DNA of 64,000 bases, from positions 29,607,045 through 29,671,044 of the forward strand of contig CM070603.1 in the NCBI GenBank assembly GCA_036346395.1, in the 5' to 3' direction. Each line of letters opens with the position of its first letter. Position 1 is the first letter of the stretch. Below the pieces are notes generated by a model. The model saw only the letters and a program-made list of their open reading frames with translations. It ran no database searches and was not told where the DNA came from. This DNA comes from Hsuehochloa calcarea (taxonomy: Eukaryota; Streptophyta; Magnoliopsida; Poales; Poaceae). This document shows positions 1 to 11,689 of this stretch, piece by piece. Made by a program: the position numbers and the translations under genes.

Positions 1-60
1 GGCTTCCTGTGTCATGGGCATGGGCCTAGGGGGAGCTACGGCCATGCAAGGAGGTTGTTA

Positions 61-505
61 TGTTCATGCACGTGAACAGACCCCAAACATATTAGATTAA
101 TTGTGTCCTTTATACTAGGAATAGTTAGATGCATATCTTCATATTATGAATGATTAGATGCATATCTTCATACTAGGAATGATGAGATGCATATCTTCGT
201 ATTAGGAATTATTAGATGCATATCTTTGTATTTAGAAAGTATAGATATTATCTTATCCTTAGTTGATTGGTTGCATTAGATATGATAGTTTCCATATTGT
301 TAGGGCCTTAGGGGCTAACCTCATCTATATAAAAAGATGAGTCGCACCATTCATAAGCAAGCAAGAAAGATGAATTAATTTAATATCCTTCCCATGTTTC
401 ATCATCTCAGTCCATGGTCCCTCCTTTTTCCTAAGACTCCTTCTCCTTCAGCCGAACTGTGCCAACCCTCTGTACGATATTTACCCTGGTGAACTAAGGT
501 TCATG
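61..505 (+). repeat. 5' LTR with internal 30-bp tandem repeats
   Basis: The block ends just before the primer-binding site and is repeated at about 1600-1963. At about 115-235 a unit of roughly 30 bp containing AGATGCATATCTTC occurs four times in a row, whereas the 3' copy has far fewer. The left boundary is approximate because the first 60 bases also look element-derived. Confidence 0.65.
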
Positions 506-511
506 ACAATT

Positions 512-523
512 TGGTATCAGAGC
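512..523 (+). other. Primer-binding site (initiator Met tRNA)
   Basis: TGGTATCAGAGC matches the 3' end complement of plant initiator methionine tRNA, the usual primer for many plant LTR retrotransposons. It sits a few bases after the 5' LTR. Confidence 0.8.
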
Positions 524-539
524 CAACACCATAGCTTCC

Positions 540-1320
540 GCTGCCGAGAATTTCAAGGGCATGAGGGCCACCCTCAACGAGATGAGTACCAGTGTAGATG
601 ACATGAAAGCCATCTTGGCAGACATGGCAGCTATGGTGGCCAAACTGGTTGAAAAGGAGGAAAGAAGGCACCGGCAGCAACTGCTGCGCAATCTACGCCT
701 CCGGAGGCGTTTCTGATTTCGCCCATGACTTCTGCATCATTGACCAGTGTAGATGACATGAAAGCCATCTTGGCAGACATGGCAGCTATGGTGGCCAAAC
801 TAGTTGAAAAGGAGAAGAAGAAGAAGGCACCGGCAGCAATTGCTATGCGATCCAGAGATAGAATTCCCGGCCGGTAACCTACCGGCCGGTTACCGATTAC
901 CGGCCGGGGTCCGGATCCAAAATCCCAGCTAGTTTTTCCGGGTTTTGCAAGTTCAAATTTCGAATTTCGAATTTTAGTTGGTTTTTAAGCAAATTCAAAC
1001 GAAATTCAACCGGGTTTTTTTCCTGGAAAAACCGGTAACCGGTCCCGACCCCCTGCTGGGATTCGGTCCGGTAACGGTTTTTTTTATTCCTTGCGCGATC
1101 TACGCCTCCGAAGGCATCTCTGATTTTGCCCATGACTTCCGCATCATTGACCTACCTACCCGTGGTTGCACAAATGGTGCCCTCGCTGAGAAAGAAGGTT
1201 GTTGTCCAACGACTGTCTTCTCCAGGCGCCCGACTGACGTCGTGCCTTTGTAGGTGCAGGACATGACGGATGTCAGGACCATGACGGATGTCAGGACCAT
1301 GACGGCGTCGCAATTTTTCT
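540..1320 (+). repeat. Tandemly duplicated gag-like interior split by a GC-rich insert
   Basis: A piece starting CAGTGTAGATGACATGAAAG at about 590 and running to about 745 is repeated directly from about 745. The second copy is broken after CGGCAGCAATTGC (about 830-845) by about 230 bp of unrelated sequence (about 860-1092) rich in CCGGCCGGTAACC-type words. It resumes near 1093 with the GATCTACGCCTCCG segment. A small direct repeat of about 22 bp (ATGACGGATGTCAGGACC) follows at 1262-1305. There is no open frame of note. The insert's paired ACCGGTAACCGG words suggest a small DNA transposon, but this was not resolved. Confidence 0.55.
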
Positions 1321-1589
1321 ACCATTGAAGCCTCCTATGGTGAGAAGAGCGTCGCTGCTGCCCCGCGTAGCTTGTCCATGCCGCCGACGTCTCCTACAAC
1401 GTCAAGACACACCAAGGGACCGTAGTCCTCGCTGCTGTCTATTGGAGCGTTGCGGACCATCTTCCATGCGATGTTTTGCCGCGCCACAACTTCTCGTGGC
1501 ACAAGAAAACCGCCTCGCACCGCTTGTCCGGGATGCGACCATGGGCACGCCCTGCCTACGCCATGCAAGGCTTGTCCGGGAGGGATGAA

Positions 1590-1965
1590 GTATCATGGGC
1601 ACGGCCCAACGGATTAGATTAATTGTTTCCTTTATGCAAGGAGGATACATATCTTCATGAGCGTGCATAAAATTATTTGAGATGCATATCTTCATATTTA
1701 GAAAGTATAGATATTATCTTGTCCTTAGTTGATTGGTTGTATTAGATATGACAGTTTTCATATTGTTATGGGGTAACCTCATATATATAGAGGAGTTGCA
1801 CCATTCATAAGCAAGCAAGAAAGATGAAATAATCTAGTCTCCCTCCCAAGGTTCATCATCCCAGTCCATGGTCCCTCCTTTTTCCTAAGACCCCTTCTCC
1901 TTTAGTCGAGCCGTGCCGGCCCTCCTCTGTACGGTATTTACCCCGATGAACTAAGGTTCATATCA
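1590..1965 (+). repeat. 3' LTR
   Basis: This is the right-hand copy of the LTR, matching 100-505 with deletions in the 30-bp repeat tract. It ends at ACTAAGGTTCAT near 1963 with no primer-binding site after it, as expected for a 3' LTR. Confidence 0.65.
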
Positions 1966-2182
1966 TCATGCCTGCTTAACATAAGCCATCTCTGCCAGTG
2001 CCACCAAAGGTGAAACATAAGACATTCCTGGCTGCTTAACATGCTTCTAGCAACTGTTGATTATATCTAGTCCTACAAATCTACACTGAAAGACAGTCCT
2101 AAAGAGTCCTAGGGTCTTATTTTTATTTTTATTTTTAAAAAGATAATCCTACAGAATGAAGAATCAAAAAGGTTCTACTAAC

Positions 2183-5100
2183 CTGTGTTACAGTTGGTGA
2201 TGGGGTGTCAAACTGTGCTCCATTAGATGGTACACTGTTCTGCACGTGCAATGCAGTTGCTCTTACATGAGGATAACTAGGTACTTCTGTTGTGTTGTTA
2301 GCATGCAGCTGTTTGATTTGCTTAGGGCTAATATCCCCGAGGCCTGCTGACACACTGGAAGATAGAACCCGGTTCTCATTGACAAAGTTCAACTTTTCAG
2401 GATTTGATGTGGATGTGTGTTCCTGCTGGAGACGTAGAGCAGTTGCTTCGCTAAAACACTCATTTGCATCTTCGGCAACGCCTGCAAGATGGTGACACAC
2501 TTTTAGGGTATGTTTATAAATTCCCGCTTTTTCAAAATGTAATTTTAGATTTTTTGTGAGGATGAGGACTTTCATGCAAGGAATGTTGAGCCATAGTTAA
2601 CTACTACAGAAATGCAGGGATAATAATGCGTGTAGCACTCTAGGCGTATCAGTGAGTATAGTGGCTATGAACTAATGTTCTGCATAATGACTGATAAAGA
2701 ATGTGTGTTCATGGATAACATCAAGCTAAAAAAGAATGGTTGGATGCAATGCATGTTTGTATATAGAATTTATCGCAGTGGCACTCAAATTTGCTGATAT
2801 ATAGAAGTCCCCATATATCAAAATGTTAAGTAGAAGCAAGACAGCCACAAACAATGCAAAGCACATGAAGAACATATTCAAAATCCACTATAAGTCACAT
2901 ATTTTGGAAGGTGCATTCTGCAAAATATAAATTGTATTTTTCATTCTCTACAACTAAATCTTGCAAAAACTTTGATGTAAAGCAGCACTTGATGCAAGTA
3001 CTTCAGTGTATCAAAATTAAGTATAAACCTACTAGAAAACTTTAATTATGGGGTATAATGCACCAACCTAGTATACACAATTCCTCATATGCTGCCCATA
3101 AAAGAGGATCTAGAGCCAAAGCTTGCATAAATTGCTCAACTGCAGCTGACACTCTGCCAGTGTACCTACAGGCAGATGAGGTAAATACAGATTCAAAATA
3201 TGCTGCAAACACAGATTCAATTATACCATGTAAAACGAACCTGTAAATTAGTCCAAGAAGATAATGTCCTGTTGCACCACTTGGAACCTGTACAAAGGAT
3301 GAGAAACAACAGAAGTAACAAGCTGCCCAAAAAGAATAAAGCAGGCAAAGATGTAATAGATTTTCTTTTCTGTTGACTATTTCATCCCTGTAGAATCAAA
3401 TCGTTGGTGGACAACCTTAGAAGAATGTCATGCTCCAGAAAAGAACAACAAAAAAGAGTGTATTCGCAGTTCGCGCCATTTCTGTCAATGTTTATCAGGT
3501 ACATCACTTATCATAAATACACAATTACCAAGAACTGAAGGGAATGTAAACACATCAAATTTTCACTTCTACAACATAGTTGGTACAATTTCCTCCAAAT
3601 GCAAGATACATCAACCGAGTCTAATATTTTTCAACTAGTACTTTGAAATGTGCTTGTTGCTCCAGCTTTGGAATTCTTAGTTCATAAATCATCAAACATG
3701 TCAGAACAACTGCTCTTTTTTAGAAAAAATGATGTTTTGTGGAACCCCTTGTCCACAACAAAACTCGAGTTTTTACACACTCGCTTATGACAAAATCTAA
3801 AGCCATTGGATGAGATCTATTCAGAAACACAGGAAATAAATCATGTTTACAAACATGCTATATACCTCCATGTTTGGTTCATTGACTGGACACAGAGTTT
3901 CTTCAGCTTCCCGCAAGAGGTTCATTCGAAAGCATGATATAGCAAACAAGTACCGGGACTCTGGCAGCTTCTTCCCTTCATAGCATATAGGAAACAAAAT
4001 CATAAATCACTCAGAACCACTTTCATACCCAAAACAGGGGAAAAATGCTGAAATTTGCAAAACATGAAAGAAATATGCCCAAACATATGGACAAATAATA
4101 TGATTACATCCTTTTTATTTTCAAAACGTGTCATAGCATTTCTACCAATAAGTAGTGGTCACATGGTGAGCAGATGTTATTACCTTTCAAAATGTGGTAT
4201 GCAGCATAGGGCTGGTTGTTGTGGAGGTAGCAAGTCGCTAGCAACTGCACATTGGTCTGTGCGCAGGAGAAAGGGCAAGAGCATTTAGTGCAGCATATAA
4301 CTGTGGTCAAAACTGATTTAGAAAAAGAGAAAAATTAAACTACACGCTCTATTCCATAAGCGAAATTGAAAAAGGTCTTGTTATAGCAAAATTGGCATTG
4401 GGTTCAGGATTTCAGGTTACACACTAGCTTTAGCTTAAAACCTGCTAAAAAATAAAACAATATACATTAGATCTGCCCAAACCTAATCCTACTCGAATTA
4501 CTGAAAACTACAGCGAAAAACCACAAATAAATAACTAAACCCACACTCTCCAGCTACTAAAAGAACAGGAGAAGATGGAAGGGGGCATGTCATATAATAT
4601 CCTCTTATCTAAGCTACCCAATACCTTAAAATGGCTACAGTTATAGATACCCAGAGATTTAAATAAGGAAAAATTCCCTGTAGGACGTAACGCATCGCCA
4701 TCGGGATTACTCGCTAAAATCTGTAAAATAAGCTGCGAAACTGGCTCCCGTTTTAGGCTGTAAAGTCCCGTCTCAACCTAAATTCTCCATACACCCTAGA
4801 GAAATCATATGCACTACTCCAGTTCCCTACAAACCAAAACCATTTCCCGAAATAGCTAGAGGAAGCCGTTGCTGTTCAAACTCCCCATAAACCCTACCCA
4901 AATCCCACCGCTCAAGCTCCAAACGCGCCCCTAAACATTAAAATAAGCACTAAATTGAACCCCGTAGGTGAGCCCCCGCAGCCGAATCGGCGCCCCACGC
5001 CGACCGAACGCCCCATCTAACCTCCCACCGAATTATTCTCAGCACCAAATCAAGCCATCCTAGCCTCGTCGGGAAGCGGGAAGGGGGGGGGCTAGTACCT

Positions 5101-5203
5101 CGGCGGGGAACTGGGCGCAGAGGCGCTCGCAGAGGAAGATGGCGTTGCGGTGCATGAAGAGGCGGAGGTTGCTGTGGACGCGGTCCACCATTAGGGTTTC
5201 CAT
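2183..5203 (-). CDS. CDC27B: Anaphase-promoting complex subunit 3 (CDC27/HOBBIT-like), 5' part
   Basis: This is a TPR scaffold subunit of the APC/C ubiquitin ligase, which drives cyclin destruction in the nucleus. Exons read on the minus strand are 5203-5099, 4256-4184, 3975-3866, 3287-3241, 3165-3068 and 2481-2183. All have GT/AG borders and phases agree, giving 732 nt or 244 codons. The start METLMVDRVHSN resembles the Arabidopsis HBT start. Later pieces such as SRYLFAISCFRMNLL, LCPVNEP, GHYLLGLIY and DPLLWAAYEELCILG match the N-terminal TPR region of CDC27. Exon 6 is the variable linker (VAEDANECFSEATAL). The donor of exon 6 is intact (CAG/GTTAGT), but no later exon is present. The gene is interrupted by the window edge, and its intron 6 contains the LTR element. 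The family identity is strong; the paralogue (A or B type) is inferred from memory. Confidence 0.9.
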
Positions 5204-5587
5204 CGCCGCCGCCCGGACGGCGAGGAGGGCGAGGCGGCGAGCGCGATGCGAATGCAGAGGGAGGGAAGGGGAGGGAGAAGCGGGGGATCGTCTGAATCGC
5301 GACGGATGGATTGGATTCGAAGGTTTTTTGCGTGCGATTTGGATCGGGAGACGGGGATTCGAACGAATCGCAGTGTCTTTGGAGTCTGGGCAGCGTGGGT
5401 GTCAGCGGTGGGCCCCGGCGTTTGAAATGGCTGGTGCTTCTCTGGCGAGCGGCGTGTGGGGTTAGATACGGGTACAGGGAGGATTTATCTGCGGCAGGTC
5501 TCTTCATTTGAATTGTGCGGCTGTGGTACGTGGCAGGTGTGAAATGTGAACGTTGGATCGGCTTTTGATTTTTGCTTTCACACTCGC
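5204..5587 (-). promoter_or_regulatory. CDC27 5' UTR and promoter region
   Basis: The GC-rich stretch upstream of the CDC27 ATG (5204-5300) is the likely 5' UTR. It is followed by about 290 bp of promoter up to a transposon-like boundary near 5588. No TATA box stands out. The open frames on both strands here are by-products of GC content. Confidence 0.45.
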
Positions 5588-5759
5588 TACGTCGGGTAAT
5601 GAGTTGGGTTCAAACGGGTGAAATTAGTTGGATTTTACTTTGAGTTGGCTTTGAGCGGGTTGAAACGGGTCGAGCCGACTAACGGTTGGTTTGATTTAGG
5701 TTTGTACTGAGAACGGGTTGGATTGGTTTGATGTGGAGTCAAAAAGTTCGACTTCATAT

Positions 5760-6600
5760 GTGTTTAATCCATAGGTTTATATGGTTTGGAAGCCTATTCA
5801 TCTCTTGGCCTCGGCCTGTCTCCACCCACCGATCACTGTCACCCACTCACACGTAAGTGGCGTAGAAAACTGGTGGCCCACACCGCCATCTCTGGGACTC
5901 CAACTCCCCACGCAGGCACATGTTGAGCCAAGTGAGGCCGTGAGGGGGTCTAAAGTTCCAGCGTGCCGCCGCCGCCGTGGACTCAGTTCCCCTTCCCCGA
6001 TCTCTGTCGCTTACATACCCCCGCCACCGGATCTCCTCCCCTGCGTCGTGTGCCCCTCCCACTCTAACTCTTCGTGCGGCGTCGTGTCCCCCAAATCCCC
6101 TGCATCTCTACCATTCGTCGTCGTCATCTTCTTCGGCCAGTGTGCGATAAGTCGTTCTCCAAAGATCAAGGTTAGAAGAACAAATCCATATGATTTCAAA
6201 GATTTTTGCAAATTTCAATCCTGTTTGTTTTTCTTGAGATGGTTGTTTGTGTTACTTAGAGTTGGAAAGATCGATTCCTCAAAGCAAGAAAGGGGCAAGT
6301 ACCTCAAGAGTCAAGACCCTCTGCTCCGGGATCCACGTGCTACTTGTTTCATGATTTGGTTGCAATCCTTGGATAGTTGTTACAGTTTAAGCGGTGTTCT
6401 TAGTGAGTTGTTTTATGCAATCTTTGGATAGTTGTTACAGTTTAATCGGTGTTCTTAGTGAGTTGTTTTCTGAAACTGCTACTTGTGTTTAGCTTTTGAC
6501 ACCATCCTACACCATCTTCTACGTCCCAGCCATCGACCGCATCTGCTACTGATTTTTTTCATTATCATGCAATTTTTGTCGAATCACACTTAGGATTCTG
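5760..6600 (+). other. GC-rich leader block of the hAT relic
   Basis: 5820-6160 is C-rich and resembles a plant 5' UTR or first exon; 6160-6600 is AT-rich and intron-like. A 216-codon open frame from 5781 crosses both parts but resembles no protein I know. A direct repeat of about 50 bp is seen at 6362-6412 and 6413-6463 (GGATAGTTGTTACAGTTTAA core). The likely reading is the untranslated leader and first intron of the transposase gene. Confidence 0.35.
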
Positions 6601-6659
6601 ACATACTTTCAGACTATTCTGAAATTTGATAATGTTTGGTAACTAATAGATTGTAAATA

Positions 6660-7260
6660 TGTCTGTAAACGTGTTGGACTACTCGGGTACCGGTGATTCC
6701 ATAGACGAGATGTCACCAGTAACTCCACATAGGAGATCAAAAGTCTTGGAACATTTGAACAAAATTTGTTAATTGTTGATGGTGTCCCAAAAGCTGTGTG
6801 CAAATATTGTCAATTGAGGTTGACATGTAACCCTAAATCAGGAACAAGTAGTCTTAGAAATCATATTGCTAAATCGTGCCCAACAATTGAGGATTCTAAT
6901 AGAAAGAAGTTTCTAGCAACTATCAAGAAACAACCACCACATGGTTTATTTGTATTTGATGCCCAAAAAATCTGTGAGCTAATTACTAAGTTTTGTATCC
7001 ATACGGAGGTTCCGTTTTAGAATTTTGAGGATCCATACATTAAAGACCAGATGGTATCCATGCAACTAACCTTCAAAGTTTTTGGGTGTCAAACAATTCA
7101 TAGTGATTGCTTAGGATGAGTTTGTGGATGGCTCCTAGTCCATGATCTTATCACTAAGTTAGATCATTAGTCCACTTCAATATTCAGTGCAAATGAGAAA
7201 ACTGTTGAAAAATGGGCGTTTGAGAAATTTGAGCAAAATGGTCCAATATAGGACCTGATT
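6660..7260 (+). pseudogene. hAT transposase N-terminus (BED zinc finger), broken
   Basis: The frame from ATG 6660 reads MSVNVLDYSGTG and later STOP at about 6769. A second frame carries on as GTFEQNLLIVDGVPKAVCKYC and then a Cys-x2-Cys ... His-x4-Cys arrangement (CKYC at about 6797-6808, LRNHIAKSC at about 6853-6879). This is the BED finger found at the start of RICESLEEPER/hAT transposases. The two frames show at least one frameshift. The frame stops again at 7018, and the following bases (NFEDPYIKDQM when read on) still look like transposase. No catalytic or dimerisation region follows before LTR sequence begins. Confidence 0.65.
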
Positions 7261-7269
7261 GACTCTTAA

Positions 7270-8137
7270 TGTGGTCTTTGTTTGCTTTTTGATCTCACCT
7301 TGACATCTTGACATGGCCAGTTTCACTTAAGATCCCTGTTGATGAACTTGATGAATTTGAAGTTTTGCTTCAATTGATCAAATCTATTGCTTTATTTTTG
7401 AGCCTTCGTGCTTAGCTTTGATATATATGTATTATCATATTCTTGCTAGCGTTGTTAGGCTTGATATGTCGTTTGTGTAATATTAAAAATGATGGCTTGT
7501 TCTTTTGGGTAATCTTCAAAGCTTCTTGTAATCAAAAAATTAAAAAATACAAAAATGAAGCCACTCCATTGCACTTCATGCATACTACTTCTTCATTCTG
7601 CATTTGTTATCTCTGGATGAGAGGAAGGTGTGATTCCTTAATGACTCTATTGTCAAAGGGGGAGAAGATATTTTAATGTTGGGGGAGAAGATATATCATT
7701 GTTTTACAAAGGGGGGAGAAGATATAGAAAAATGATTAAAAAAGGGGGAGAAGTTGGAGAATTTGAAATTTTCTAAAATCTGAGGATCATAGTGAGGGGG
7801 AGTTTTTGAACTGCATTCTTATTTTCTTATTGACTTTTTCGAACTTGAATTGCATTTATTTATCCCCACAATGATCATAGGTCAATTGAACAATTGCTCT
7901 TTCATATGGACCTTGAGTGAGATTTTTTGACTCCTTTCTGGAATTTAAAGTTTTTATGCTTTCTTTTGCCTTATCTCACTTGCCTAGGCTATTCTGATGC
8001 CAGCTTGGTCATTTTCATTGCTTTCTCCTGCTTATAGACCAAGTTGTGTCTTTGTGCGAAAAAGAAAATATTTTACTTTTAAAACCTCCAAATTACATTT
8101 TCTGGATTATTGCCAATGTGTTCATCAAGGGGGAGAT
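7270..8137 (+). mobile_element. 3' internal end of a SIRE/Maximus-like copia element with repeated polypurine tracts
   Basis: This non-coding stretch has several G-rich purine runs (AAAGGGGGAGAAGATA at about 7656, TTGGGGGAGAAG at 7679, AAAGGGGGGAGAAG at about 7708, AAAAAGGGGGAGAAG at 7739, GAGGGGGAG at 7794). It ends with AAGGGGGAG at 8127-8135 directly before an LTR start. Iterated polypurine tracts before the 3' LTR are typical of the SIRE lineage of Ty1/copia elements. No pol sequence remains upstream. Confidence 0.55.
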
Positions 8138-9890
8138 TGTGGATATCATGGGGTTATACTCCAGATCTTAGGATGATCTAACAATTGGCAATGACGTTAA
8201 CGGTTTGTCGTTTCACGTGTTTTCAAAGATTCACATAAGATCGTTAGTTTAATCGGCCCCGACCAAACCGCATGCGGCCAGATCGGTCCAAATTGTTCCG
8301 ACCGGCCATAGCAGCGATCGGACCGGCAATGTCAGAAAGTGGTATTTTGAGCTGGGCCAAAAATAGAGGTAACATGCAACAGAGGGGATTCTATTGTACT
8401 TGGTCTCATAATTTTTGGAGTCTCCAGTCAAAAGTTCTATTGGATTGAAAATTCCAGTAGGTTTCGGTTTTCAGAGATTGAAAATTGGCTAAGTCTTTAC
8501 TGACGGTCTGACCGGCCAATAGGAGGCGGTTAGACCGGCCAGGCTGGCCGACCGACCTCGAGGGCGGGCTCGACCGATTTTCACTTGATCGCGCCGCCGT
8601 GGCGGCGATATTCTATTGTTAGGTCAAAGTCATGAGTTTCGTGACATATATTTTGTATGATGCATGTTTTGACTAACATGGGTCAAGATGTGAAGAACTT
8701 GTTCCCAAATTCGGTTTATTTGTCTATTGTTGTGCAAAGTTGCTTGGTGATCAACGACGGTCAATCTACGAGGATGATCGGACTAGGCTTGGAGAGTCAG
8801 GTCCGTAATGATCGATGATGCCAGTGAGGTCAATGTAATCTGCTGGTGCAAGATGGATAAGGGTGACCTATTAGCTAACTGAGGCGCAAGATGGCTCAAG
8901 GTGTAGCTAATTAGGTCAAGGGTGTTAAAGACGAGCGCATTAAAATACGTGCGTAAGTGTCCCGCTTGTTCGGGGCTTAACGGGAGCCTAATTGAGTCAA
9001 ACTTCTAGAAGGTCTAACCTCCACTATAAATAGGAGAGGAGGTGGTGCACCTCTTCTTCGTCTCTTTTGCTATTCTTTGTAAACCCTAATTTTTTTAGGG
9101 AGAGCTTTTGTGGAGGCTGGGGTTCTTGAGAGTTTGATGTGATTTTCGTGCTCTTGGATTGAGCATTGTCTTCCATTGATGGAGAGGCTGTAAACCCATA
9201 TCATATCAATCAATCAAAGGAAAGTTTGATCAATGTTTTGTCTCATTACGTTCTTTCTCTATATTTGATGATTTTGAGTCTCTCTTTGATCCATGAAGTT
9301 TTTGATTGAATTCTCCATGTGATTTAGCTTGTTGTGACATGTAGGAACATACCTAGAATCATCTTGATCATCAATCACCCACGAGCGAGTTTTTGGATCA
9401 AGTTTTCGTTTTGACCCGATTTTGAACCCTTCTTCAATCAAACGAAAAAGGATCGTTATTCTTCCAAGAATTATCACAATCTTCAATTGAAATAGGTTCC
9501 TGATATCATAGAGAATGTGTGTTCCAAGTTTCATCAAGTTTGGAGTTGTAGATTAAAAGTTTCATCTATTTGCAACTTCGTCATCGGGTGTTTTATCTGT
9601 TCTAGAGGCCAATGACGAATCGGCCAGAGTCACCGGTCGACCGGTGAGGCAATCATCCGACACAAGAATACAATGCAGATGACCGTGAGCATTGATTTGC
9701 TTTAATCTTTGTTGATTTCATCGTTTTGCTATGGGGTTTATATTGGATTCAATATTAGTATTCCATCTGATCGATATCATCGATCTTCATAGCTTCCATA
9801 GCTCATGGAGTGAAATTTGTGTTGAATCTATTATTTGTGAAAAGTGAACGTGCTCTATTCACCCCCTCTAGTCGCCTTTTCGGTCCAACA
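8138..9890 (+). repeat. LTR copy A (about 1.75 kb), SIRE-like
   Basis: It begins TGTGGATATC right after a polypurine tract and ends GGTCCAACA, so it has TG...CA ends. A TATA-like box (CTATAAATAGGAG) lies at about 9024, followed by a leader with TTCTTTGTAAACCC near 9073. The end has the phrase TTCACCCCCTCTAGTCGCC seen in many grass SIRE-type LTRs. ORFs within it on either strand are not genes. Copies B and C follow downstream. Confidence 0.65.
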
Positions 9891-11689
9891 ATTTTGAAGT
9901 TTTATTACAGAGTGAGACCTATATTGTTGGTACACAATCTAGGCCTTTAGGCACAAGGATAAGTAGAGTATAGTTTTAAACAAAAGGGGTTGAAGGATCT
10001 AGACCGCCATTATGAGTTAATAGAGTGTTTTGGTAATTAATGACAAATCTAATTGTGAGACTAACATTTCTATTGCTATATCTAGTGTGTAGTCTCATTT
10101 GGATATAAAGGTAAAATTCAACGAGGTATGCATTTGACTTATACTTTTATATATTGTTGCATTCCTGATCCAAAATGTAGGAATAACTCAACCATAAGTT
10201 AAACTTGAATATGTGCATATGTTTTCTTTACATATATATGTATGCACACATTTAGGGGAGTTCATGCTATATTTTGTGGTTTCATTAGTATTGATCCATA
10301 TTCGCTTTTCATATATATTTGGGATCTTTACTTTGAAACATATCCATTTGAGTATACAAAACTTGTGTAGTCTTTGTATACTTATGTTTTGAGTATACAA
10401 AACTTGTGTAGTTTTTGTATATTCATGTTGTGAGTATATAGAACTTGTGTAGTTTTTGTATATTCATGTTGTGAGTATATAGAACCAATTTGTTATTAGC
10501 TTCTGCATTATTAATTGGTTTTTAGCCAAAAGAACTTTTAAAACCGCCTATTCACCCCCTCTAATCGGCCACCAAAATCTTACAGGGTTTTAAATAAAGT
10601 ATCAGCTAATGCTTCTATAACTACTTGCTGTTAGGTGGGTAAGGTACCCTGCTTTGATGGATGTCCGCGGCAACAACTAAAATTAATTATTGTTTGAATG
10701 ATAAATTAAGCCAAACTTGAGATGGCGATATCTTCTCATTCATGGGCTACAAATATACAAGGTGCTCCACATCCCAGTTTCCATCAATCCCATTCCTTTA
10801 GTCTCTAATCGTTTTTACCTGTATAATCCGAAGTTTTGAAGGATAAATTAAGCCAAACTTGAGAATGGTAGCTTTTGTGCACTACATGATATCCTATAAT
10901 ATATATACATTTAATTACTATTAGGAACCTGGCCGAGTGGCCCAAATTCTAGTTAGAATGAAAGTAGTGTTTCTTGTTTAGGATTCTTTCTTACCTTGGA
11001 GTTTAAACATATATATATTCTGGATAACATTCTATTAATGGTCGTAATTAGGTCTACCAAGTTCAGTTGTCAACTTATAATTTTTTTAAAAAAAAGAATA
11101 GTGAGAATTTGTAGTATTTTCTGTTTTCGAAGAGCTTTAAACTGCAATATGTAGTTCCCTTAACCCATTTCCTATAACTGGAAATGGGATCCCTTCAGTT
11201 ATGGCATAATGACATATATCAATGTGTATATCATTTGTTTACTAATATGCTTTTTTCTGCAGGAAAAAATGGTAGTTGCTGGTGCTAGATATTATCCTAC
11301 CCACAAGGACCTTGATGGACATGTTTTCTTTGGGAGTTGATCATGGATAACCCATTGTTGTTCTGTAGATGTTAGAGCTCTGTCATTATGATTCCAAGAA
11401 CGCACTTGAATGAGTTGTTCAAAAAGCACTTGAATAACCAGTTGTTCAGAAATTCCAGGAACATGTATATCCGTCATTTGCATTTTCATTATTGAATATC
11501 TGAATTCAGGAACATGTTGTTGTTGATACATTTTTAGGCATTGAGTTGTATGCATGGTTATGTTTTTGTTTGGCTAATTCCATTGATAGAAACAAACCGC
11601 CTAAGAAATTGCATGTGTAATTTGAAAGGTGATGAGCTTGAGTACGAGGCCTAGCTTGATTCGTGACAATATTTAGGATAGTGACAATT
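9891..11689 (+). repeat. Remainder of tandem unit A, with a second short LTR-like piece
   Basis: After LTR A comes a degenerate primer-site-like stretch (9891-9912). Next is an LTR-like block at 10026-10584 that starts TGTTTTGGTAATTAATGAC, ends CACCAAAATCTTACA and carries TTCACCCCCTCTAATCGGCC, again SIRE-like. Within it a unit of about 43 bp (GAGTATACAAAACTTGTGTAG) repeats three times at about 10352-10490. 10585-11689 is AT-rich and non-coding. An 87-codon minus-strand frame at 11292-11555 recurs at 17461-17724 only because the DNA is duplicated. Confidence 0.55.

Larger units (their letters stand above)
1..1965 (+). mobile_element. Internally deleted LTR retrotransposon in CDC27 intron 6
   Basis: Two related blocks flank a short, non-coding interior. 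Both blocks share a TTAGATTAATTG motif, a GATGCATATCTTCAT motif, a TATATA box region, a CCATTCATAAGCAAGCAAG motif and a shared end ACTAAGGTTCAT. A primer-binding site follows the left block at 512-523, so the left block is the 5' LTR and transcription would run on the plus strand. No pol domain is present. The interior holds a duplicated gag-like piece and an unrelated GC-rich insert. It lies inside an intron of the minus-strand CDC27 gene. The family is not identified and the left border may lie at or beyond the window edge. Confidence 0.75.

Noticed and set aside
5781..6431. 216-codon open frame
   Set aside because: Crosses a C-rich leader and an AT-rich intron-like region and includes a 50-bp direct repeat; no domain and no splice-consistent partner.
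11292..11555. 87-codon minus-strand frame conserved at 17461-17724
   Set aside because: Conservation is explained by the tandem duplication of the whole DNA unit; unit B lacks it because it breaks off, and no domain is visible.
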